A DNA stretch of 64,000 nt, taken from contig NC_092674.1 of the NCBI RefSeq assembly GCF_964355755.1, positions 4,965,001 to 5,029,000 on the forward strand, read 5' to 3'. Positions 56,879 through 64,000 of this stretch are shown here, one piece after another. The DNA comes from Antedon mediterranea. Its lineage: Eukaryota > Echinodermata > Crinoidea > Comatulida > Antedonidae. Positions within the stretch are counted from its first letter, which is position 1. Every line of letters begins with the position of its first letter. Under the pieces are notes generated by a model, which ran no database searches, had not been told where the DNA came from, and saw only the letters and a program-made list of their open reading frames with translations. Both the position numbers and the translations under genes were made by a program.

Positions 56879-59855
56879 CTAGTGCCTATTAGATTCCATT
56901 TCTAGCCGAAAATAGTTGTCAAGTCTAGACTTAAAGATGTTCACTGAAGAGGCTTGTATTACATATTCAGGCAGAGAATTCCAGTGATGTATGACTCTGA
57001 TGGTAAAAAAGTTGACCCTGCACATAAGATTTCCTCTAAGTTTTGGACGATATAGTTTTAAGCTGTGTCCCCTGGTTCTGATGTTGTGAGACAATTTAAA
57101 TAAATCTTTTGGGTCAATATCCTCAAAGCCTTTCAACATTTTGAAAGCTTCAATCAAATCTCCTCGTAGTCTTCTTGTCTCTAATGGTTGAAGATCAAGA
57201 TATTCTAACCTTTTTTCATATGGTAGATCACTTATTGACTTGACCATCTTTGTAGCTCTTCTCTGCACCTTCTCCAAGATTTTTTTGTCTTTGTTATAGT
57301 AAGGAGACCAGGACTGTATACAGTATTCCATATGTGGACGGATGTATGCCTTGTACATGACCTGAAAACTTTCTTTGTCAATATTTTTGAATGTTCTTTT
57401 GACAGTTCTCATACTATTCGTCGCTCTAGCTGCTGCTGCAGCACACTGTCGGCTTGGCTTGCAGTCGCTAGTGAAGATAACACCAAGGTCTTTTTCTTCG
57501 TTTACTGCCAATAACGTTTCTCCATTTAGACAATATTCTGATTTCTCTGTCTTTCTACCAACATGGAGCACTTCGCATTTCTTGGTATTGAATTTTAGCA
57601 GCCTTCTGACCATTCCTGAGCCCTATCAAGATCAATTTGAAGTTTTCTTGAATCCGATTTTTCTTTGATGGTCTTTATAATCTTTGCATCATCTGCAAAC
57701 ATGTTAAAGTCTGCGCTGATAATTTTATCTGGAAGATCGTTTATGAAGAGGATGAATAGGATTGGGCCAAGGACTGATCCTTGTGGGACTCCACTCACTA
57801 CATCTACCGGCTTGGATGTTGTATTTCTTACAATTACTTTCTGTGTTCTTCCTGCCAGAAACTCAGCAATCCAATTTATAGTCTTACCAGATATTCCATA
57901 GCCTATCAGCTTGTGAATTACGCCCGTATTCTTAAACCGGACTTTAGTCGTAGTTCGAGCTAAAACTAAAAAAATGACGTCATTTTAATTCATAAACCGA
58001 ACTTCAACTAAATCACCGACTAAATCAGGCCAACCTCGACTAAATCGAGACGGATTTTGATCGATTTTTTTAGTCCTGGAGGGGGAAGACTAAATGGTCG
58101 ACTAAATGGTTTTTAAACGATGTTTATAAAAAACGTAACAGTCATTGAGTTGTTATATTGGCCAGATATTGAAGAATGAAATATCTATATTTATATTAGC
58201 TTAATTAAATATACATTGGTATAAATTATAATAATGAAAATCATCTTTATTTACAACTGTATACAAATTACATTATTTTCTTCGCGCAAGTCCGACTTGA
58301 GCTACGTCACGCCATAGCGACAATGGGAGATGCGGCAATTCACCACGCGATGGAATGTTTAGGGGGCCTAGCGCTTTCTTGTCACGCTATGAAGTGCGTG
58401 GTTCGTGGCGATCATACTTTGTTGGGGGCCTAGAAAATATAAAAGTTACCGTACCGCCATGGTTCCTAAATATATTTTTAAGATTTTATTTGTTGTTAAT
58501 CAAATATACTTCACTGTTAAATTAATACTGATATTGTTCTAATAATTAACGATTAAAATTATTTTTCATGTATATAGTCCTGATGCGTAAAAAGTGTTGT
58601 AAGAAATGGAAAGTGATATCAATGCGCAAAATTTCGTCTGCTCCTCAAATACTCTCTTGTCATTGGCCAATGTATAGCCTTTGTTACCCAGACGTGTGCA
58701 ACTCGACTAAAAGCTCGACTTCATTAAGTCGAACTGCAAACTTCGACTACTTCGTTTTTTAATCGAATTTGAAGTAATAGCTCGAACTACGACTTTTCCA
58801 AGTCGAACTTCGAACTACGACTAAAGTCCGGTTTAAGAATACGGGCGTTAGTCTTCGATGTGGAACGCTATCGAACGCCTTCATATAATCAAGGTATACG
58901 ATATCCACATCTTCACCACTATCTAGAGCTTCGGTGACTGTTTCGAATGTTTGTAGCAAATTTGTTAGACAAGACCTACCACTTAGGAATCCATGTTGAC
59001 ACCTAGACAGCATTCTACTTCCTTTAGCAAAGCCAAGCACATTGTCTTTGATGATTGATTCAAAAACTTTACATGGTATTGATGTTAGGCTGATGGGCCG
59101 ATAATTTTCAGCTTTCTTCTTGGATCCTTTCTTGAAAATTGGTGTGACATTTGCAGTCTTCCAATCTTTTGGTAATTTACCTGTCTCAAGTGAGAGCTTG
59201 AAAATGATAGTAAGTGGATGAGCTAGAGAACTGGCACATTGGTTCAGAACCATAGGATGGACACCATCTGGACCAGGAGCTTTGTTTGGTTGCTGTTGAT
59301 TTAATTTTTTCTGAACATCTTCTACCGAAAATACAATATTTTCAAGAATGTTGTCGCTGTTCCTGCTATCAAACTGGGGTAGGTCACCATCTGGTTCATG
59401 GGTATATACAGATTGAAAAAATTTGCTCAACATTTCAACTGCTTCCTGGTCATTTTCGTTCAAACTTCCATCTTCTTTTACAAGATTAGTTATACCTTCT
59501 TTTACTTTTTGTTGTTCCCTAATGTACTTGTATACTGGCTTAGGATTTTTCTTAAAGTTCTTCATTAACTTTTGCTCATGTTCTATACGTGCCTTTCTCA
59601 CGTTTGCACTTGCGACATTCCTCTGTTTCTTGTACTCAAGGTAGTCCTTGTACTGGTTTGTCTGTCTGTAATTTTTGTATAATTTGTGTTTCTTCTTTAT
59701 ACTCTTCTTTATTCTAGCTTTCAGCCATACAGGTTTCATGTTCTGTCTCATTGACCTCTTAGGTATATATTTTTCAGTTTCTGCATTGTAGATTTCCATA
59801 AATGTTTCCCATGCCTGGTTACAACTTTTATCATCAAGCAGAGCATCCCAATTTA
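56879..59855 (-). pseudogene. CR1-type reverse transcriptase
   Basis: The first part (to about 58851) begins in the linker after the missing endonuclease and includes NKAPGPDGVHPMVLNQ, FKKGSKKKAENYRPISLTS, QHGFLSGRSCLTNLLQ and VYLDYMKAFDSVPH. Beyond the MITE, IHKLIGYGISGKTINWIAEF, SGVPQGSVLGPILFILFIND and the catalytic MFADDAKII follow. One frameshift near 57605 precedes the C-terminal part (LLKFNTKKCEVLHVG, YIRPHMEYCIQSWSPYY), which ends at 56879. The MITE, the frameshift and the missing 5' part make it inactive. Confidence 0.85.
57921..58847. mobile_element. Harbinger-like MITE nested in the CR1 LINE
   Basis: 927 bp. Ends CGCCCGTATTCTTAAACCGG and the complement, inverted for about 40 bp, flanked by TTA at 57918-57920 and 58848-58850. 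A TTA/TWA duplication is typical of PIF/Harbinger. Inner repeats of TCGACTAAA and ACTTCGAACTAC words. The reverse-transcriptase frame resumes exactly across it. Confidence 0.8.
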
Positions 59856-60179
59856 ATTAATCCTAGAGAATAATACAGATTTGATGTTGGATGTTGCTAG
59901 TGGAATACGATCACTTAAAAAACAATATGAGGTTACCCAAGTAAATGGTATGGCTTTTGATGCCTTTTTTGAAATGGATTTTCAATATTTTCTTTAATTC
60001 AAGGATCGGTTTCTGGATGTATTTTAAATAATAAAATTTAGAAATTGTTGGAAACAATTGTTTGTCTATAGTAGTTCTTTAGGTAGTCAAATGTATATAT
60101 TTTTTCTCCTTTATATAGCTTTTGTTGTGTGTTCAACAAATGATGTTTACTCTATACTGTGCAATTATCAAGATGATAT

Positions 60180-60357
60180 AAAAACATTAACCAAAGCAGC
60201 TTCTGTAGACCTTCTATCTAATGGCATTACTCCCTCTGGTTGTGCAGTTTCTACCATATCACCGTCATGTACTGTTGCTGTGCAACTTGAGGTAAGTTCA
60301 GTAGAAATTCTATCTAATGGTATTACCCCCATTGTGCAGTTTCTACCATATCACCTT
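60180..60357 (+). repeat. Partial exon duplication in the ValRS copy
   Basis: About 60 bases at 60196-60260 (TTCTATCTAATGGCATTAC; GTGCAGTTTCTACCATATCA) are repeated with differences at 60297-60356, across the exon end at 60291. The second copy is in the intron. Confidence 0.8.
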
Positions 60358-61046
60358 TTTTTTTTGTGCTGTCGGAAGTTCGGCAACATTATTTATGATA
60401 TCACCTTAAGCATTTCGGTGTGAATCAAGGACATACGAAAGTTGTAGAGCTCTCAAAAAAATCCGTGAAAACAGCAGCTAATAAACTACTTAAAAAATTA
60501 TTATTTGTGTTTTACCTTTGTTATTTTGTCATTTACAGGGATTGGTAGACATAACAAATTTATTAGCAAAATTTAAATTGCAAGAAACTAAACTAAAATC
60601 TCAAATTTCAAAGCTGAAAAAAACAAAAATACCACATTACAACGAAAAAGTTCAGAGTGTAAAGCAGCAACAAAACAGCAACAAGGCAAGTCAGGAACTT
60701 ACAATTTAAAAACAATTATTTTATGAATATGTAACTGTTCTCATTAAGTACAAAAAAACCTTCTTATAGCATAACATAAGGCCAGAATGCATTATTTTCA
60801 GGTTAGGCAGGCAGAAATCATGAATAATTCATGATATTATAATGGCATAAATTAGGACACTGTTTGTAATATTTATTTTTTTAATTTATTTTTTAGATCC
60901 GACAACGTGTGCAAGAGTTACAAAATATTGAAAAATTGATTGACACTTTAACCAAAACCAAATCATGACTAGGCTTGAAATAAAATTACTTCGTGAAATT
61001 TTCTCACCTCTCCAGAGACTTGGGAAAACATTGTGTAGAACTATAA

Positions 61047-61764
61047 GCATTGATAATAAACGATATTATTACAATAACTGTAATATTACGTTATGCAGAG
61101 TTCTCAAATTGGAAAAATAAAATATCAGGAGAATTTATGAAATCATATCCAAGCACAAGAAAGCGTGCTATAAAAAGTAGAAGGTGCTTTCACAAAAATT
61201 TTTGCCAGAAAAAATAATGCAATTGGGGCAATGTATTTTCATATTTTTATAAGACTGCAGAAAGTAATACAATATATAAATTATCAGGATGTGTTTTTTT
61301 TTGTGTGTATATTCTAAAAAAATATTGGGAAACTCCTGCGATTATTGAGAGGTTTGCATATAATTTTTTTGTTTTAAATGGTTACCTGTACAGCAATTTG
61401 TATTAGCAGTTTAACAGAAATGCAGTCGACGCTATGCAGCAGAAATAGACTTTGTGTTACACCTTTTCATATATAAATTTTTCTAAGTAATTCCAAAATA
61501 GAATGATTTAACTACACTGTTGTTCATTTTTATTCTGAATAATGCAGAAATTGCAGTATTGTAGCTGGTCCCTTTGCCCTTATTATTTCTAACTTAGTCT
61601 TTCTTTTGCCTTTGTATTTTGAATAATGAATTGTGAACAATTTGTAGTTCTGTATAGCAATGCTTTAACTATTTTGTACAGAAGTTTTAAGAATTTAGAC
61701 ATTTTAAATTCTTCAGCACTATTGTGTAATTTAAATATTTAAATAAAAAAATTCACAACATTAA
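61047..61764. other. 3' flank of the ValRS copy
   Basis: AT-rich. An AATAAA lies at about 61116 (AAAATAAAATATC) and could be the poly(A) signal. Nothing else is recognised. Confidence 0.35.
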
Positions 61765-62390
61765 AGACCCCTTCCCTGCAATTTTGGACGTTTTTTGGAA
61801 AATAATACATATATATCACTTTAAAAACATTAAACCATGTCATTCCTTGTCTTAAATGTACGTTTTATGGTAAATTATGATAAAAAGTGAGAAACAATGC
61901 ACTACCTAAGTAGCTCGCGGCGATCGACCTCTCGTGGACGGTCTTAGGCCTAGCCTAGCTAGGCTTAGTTTTGTAGGCCTAGCTGGTAAACATCGGTAAC
62001 GTACGAACATCGTACGCTACCTATATACCTAGCCTGACGTTGTATAGTTGCTGCATTAATTGTCTTTCTATTTTTGCCAGACTCCGTTGATACAAATTGG
62101 GGAAAACCCGGTATTTTCGCTGAAAAGTTAGGAGTCTTCCATTTGTTTTGGCCTCACGATCGATCGAAAAGTGGGCGAATTACAGGTGAAAAACAAAAAT
62201 ATCAATCCGCACGCAATGCATTTTGGGATTTATAGCGGGCCGCTATAATTATTAGAATCGACTTATTTTTCACATTTTTAACCGTTTAAAGACGAAAAAA
62301 TTTATCGCAATAGGACCATATAGTATTATTTTTACATTAAATATAGTTTGTGATCTTAAATTAGATCTTAAAAACGTAGGGAAGGGGGCT
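61765..62390. mobile_element. TTAA-flanked 626-bp MITE, copy 2
   Basis: Ends AGACCCCTTCCCTGC and AGGGAAGGGGGCT, flanked by TTAA at 61761-61764 and 62391-62394. It is the reverse complement of copy 1 at 31106-31732, with few differences across the whole length. Confidence 0.85.
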
Positions 62391-63351
62391 TTAAGTTAAA
62401 TTTTGTCTTGTAAATTATTCTATATTCTAAAAATATTGCAGTACTGTTCTACATACCTGATTATACAGTACTTTGGAATTTGTATGGTTCAAAATATAAC
62501 AAAAAGGTGCATAACAATAAACTATTAATATTCAAACTAGATACTGATGACATGTTATGCTTGAACTATTTTGTACAAAAGATCTGTGAACTTCAGTCAA
62601 CTATACTGCATGGACCTGGGTGTTTGTTTAATACGTTTTAAAGGAAGGAAGAAGTGAATCTGTTCTTTTTTACCTATGGAATTGCTGTGGAATATAGTGG
62701 CTTTTATCACACAAACATAATTAATATTCATCTTCAAGTGTGTAAGTTTATAACTAATTACAAAAAAAATTGTTTGCATCACTGAAGAAGACTTTTGTAT
62801 AGACTTGATAACTTAATCTACAGTAAAGTACCATGCTTTTTTTTTTTAAATAATCAGTGTAGGCCTACAACTAAATGAAAATATTGGGGTAGTATATTAA
62901 GCAAGATGGCTGCTATTATTGCAATCTAAATCAATAGAAATTAGTATTGCACCAATTTTACGATTATTAGTTTATTAAACATTAACAAATCAAATCATGA
63001 CTACAGAGGCCACACCACCCACACAGTGGGACTTCTCAAATGCTAGGCCATAGTCCACCCGGAACAAAAGCCACTTATGGAGTCACCGTTGGTTGTTTGA
63101 AAGTGGGACATATTTGAAATAAATTAAACCCAAATAGAATGGAATGTTTGCTATATTTTTTATAGGGACTGTGTATCATTCATGGTATCAGATCAACTAG
63201 TTTTATTTCCATTACCAAGTTAACATACACGATCAAACCACCGGACATATTTAAAATGTTTTTTTGATAAATAGACCTATCACAACTAGAATTTAAAATT
63301 AGACAACAAAATTATCATTTTTTCACAGAAAAATCAAAATGCAATGAAATC
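62391..63351. other. Intergenic / 5' region of the DED gene
   Basis: No gene is recognised. A TTTTTTCACAG acceptor at about 63330, 22 bases before the start codon, implies an upstream non-coding exon that I could not locate. Confidence 0.4.
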
Positions 63352-63918
63352 ATGGCAGACTTGAATGGGAAATTTGATGAGTTGAAAGCTAATCTTAACA
63401 AACACTATGATGGTGAACGTTATTGTTGGTTAAAATTCTGCTTATGCGATTCCTTAGATATAGGGGACTTTCACCAGAATGAAAAACCAGTCATAGCACA
63501 TGAGTTGTTCAATAAGCTTGAGATAAAAGGTTCCATTACACCTACTAATGTCAGCCTGTTGTTGGAGATTACAAGGATCACAGAAGTTAAGGCTGCTGAA
63601 GATCTTTTACTTGAGTTTAAGCAATCTAACCGAGATCAGAATGCTGATAAACAACTAGTACATGTATTGTCACCATATCGGAAACGCTTGTTTAAAGCTT
63701 TAAAAAATGTTGACGGAGCAAGTTTATTACATGTTATTGCATACTACAAACTGACGTCAAAGTTTGCCTCCAAAGATATTTGGAAGGTAGTATTCCACCT
63801 TGAGAGTAATGGGATATTAGCAGATCAACCTGGCAAAATAGAGAGATTTGCACTTCGTCTTAACCAACGTGCAAAGAATCTACTACTTGATAAAGGTAAT
63901 CAAACCCTTCCTCAGTAA
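63352..63918 (+). CDS. Death-effector-domain protein (188 aa)
   Basis: Residues about 5-92 fit a death effector domain: FDELKANLNKHYDGERYCWL and LKFCLCDSLDIGD, then HELFNKLEIKGSITPTNVSL and LLEITRITEV, the six-helix order with the ELF..LE..G.I..N...L.E.L core seen in FADD, caspase-8 and related adaptors. Residues about 108-178 (RKRLFKALKNVDGASLLHVI, KDIWKVVFHLESNGIL) look like a second, more divergent helical domain, perhaps another DED. No caspase domain follows before the stop at 63916-63918. The start codon is the first in-frame ATG after a strong splice acceptor; an earlier ATG (ATG CAA TGA) is out of frame. It probably acts as a cytosolic apoptosis or immune adaptor. Confidence 0.7.
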   Translation: MADLNGKFDELKANLNKHYDGERYCWLKFCLCDSLDIGDFHQNEKPVIAHELFNKLEIKGSITPTNVSLLLEITRITEVKAAEDLLLEFKQSNRDQNADKQLVHVLSPYRKRLFKALKNVDGASLLHVIAYYKLTSKFASKDIWKVVFHLESNGILADQPGKIERFALRLNQRAKNLLLDKGNQTLPQ

Positions 63919-64000
63919 ATGAATGATTTATAAATATAAATGATGATATATACTGTAGTTTAATATTTAATTGTATGTAGCTTTATGTATATACTGTACC

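Larger units (their letters stand above)
56836..59860 (-). mobile_element. CR1-type LINE inserted in a ValRS exon
   Basis: 5'-truncated element on the minus strand. Its 3' end (plus-strand left) has the short tandem tail TTAAGTGTAAGTGTAAGTGT, as usual for CR1-like LINEs. The 5' break is about 59857, inside coding sequence. It interrupts a coding exon of the synthetase and contains a MITE at 57921-58847. A target duplication was not recognised. Confidence 0.8.
56820..61046 (+). pseudogene. VARS1: Valyl-tRNA synthetase C-terminal exons, one split by a LINE
   Basis: The exon starting at 56820 (FPYKD) is cut after five or six codons by the LINE of 56836-59860 and resumes with NNTDLMLDVASGIRSLKKQY, ending at 59940. 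Next exons: 60119-60291 (NDVYSILCNYQDDIKTLTKA), 60539-60685 (GLVDITNLLAKFKLQETKLK, a coiled coil, with a GC donor GCAAGT), and 60897 onward (RQRVQELQNIEKLIDTLTKT). The phase between 59940 and 60119 does not agree, and a few residues appear missing. The last exon reads TKTK then IMTRLE and runs to TAA at 61044-61046; with one A fewer in the run at 60960-60963 it would end TKTKS-stop at 60969. The ValRS C-terminal coiled coil is otherwise well kept, so decay is recent. Confidence 0.7.

Noticed and set aside
62597-62782. 61-codon minus-strand ORF before the DED gene
   Set aside because: No domain, no splice context, AT-rich chance frame.

Overview
This is animal (metazoan) nuclear DNA: AT-rich, intron-rich and packed with transposons. 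The genes and repeats (somatomedin-B GPCR, death-effector-domain protein, tRNA-derived SINEs, CR1- and L1/Tx1-type LINEs, Helitron-like, hAT and Harbinger-type elements, many aggcctac-type words) suggest a deuterostome invertebrate, most likely an echinoderm. That placement is inference; no rRNA or mitochondrial marker is present.

Layout. 0.5-4.1 kb (-): a complete three-exon secretin-like GPCR with an N-terminal somatomedin-B domain. 5.7-6.3 kb (+): single-exon gene A1, possibly a divergent winged-helix protein. 8.2-9.9 kb (+): six-exon gene B with two apparent one-base frameshifts. 12.0-25.75 kb (+): A2, a paralogue of A1, cut apart by two DNA transposons with very long terminal inverted repeats: E1 (12226-16313) and E2 (16765-25696). 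E2 carries a minus-strand gene for a PIN/XPG-like protein with a Cys-rich tail, itself split by an L1/Tx1-type LINE (about 18.29-23.66 kb). Removing E2 and one copy of its 3-bp target duplication lets the A2 frame run on to a stop and a poly(A) signal.

26.0-61.0 kb (+): exons of a cytosolic valyl-tRNA synthetase. The locus looks decayed: no 5' exons are seen, two short conserved segments are missing, there is a premature stop, and a CR1-type LINE carrying a Harbinger-like MITE sits in a coding exon. Its 25-kb intron holds a pogo-like MITE, tandem repeats, a TTAA-flanked MITE, two tandem Helitron-like elements and a 14.5-kb LTR retrotransposon (36627-51168). The LTRs differ at one position that I could find. 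The LTR element has a gag ORF followed in frame by UAG and 217 more codons, a remnant of the integrase C-terminus, a PHD finger, and a third ORF ending in a TatD-like hydrolase domain. Most of pol is gone. Inside it sit E3 (37796-40997), which has the same kind of ends as E2, and an apparently intact hAT transposon (45275-49850) whose seven exons give 772 codons without interruption. 63.35-63.92 kb (+): a death-effector-domain protein.

How it fits together: the host genes are unrelated neighbours. The dominant story is layered transposition, with at least three levels of nesting at three places. The most unusual items are the LTR element with PHD and TatD-like ORFs, the intact hAT inside it, and the long-inverted-repeat family with 5'-TAGTC ends, 3-bp duplications and a PIN-like/Cys-rich protein.
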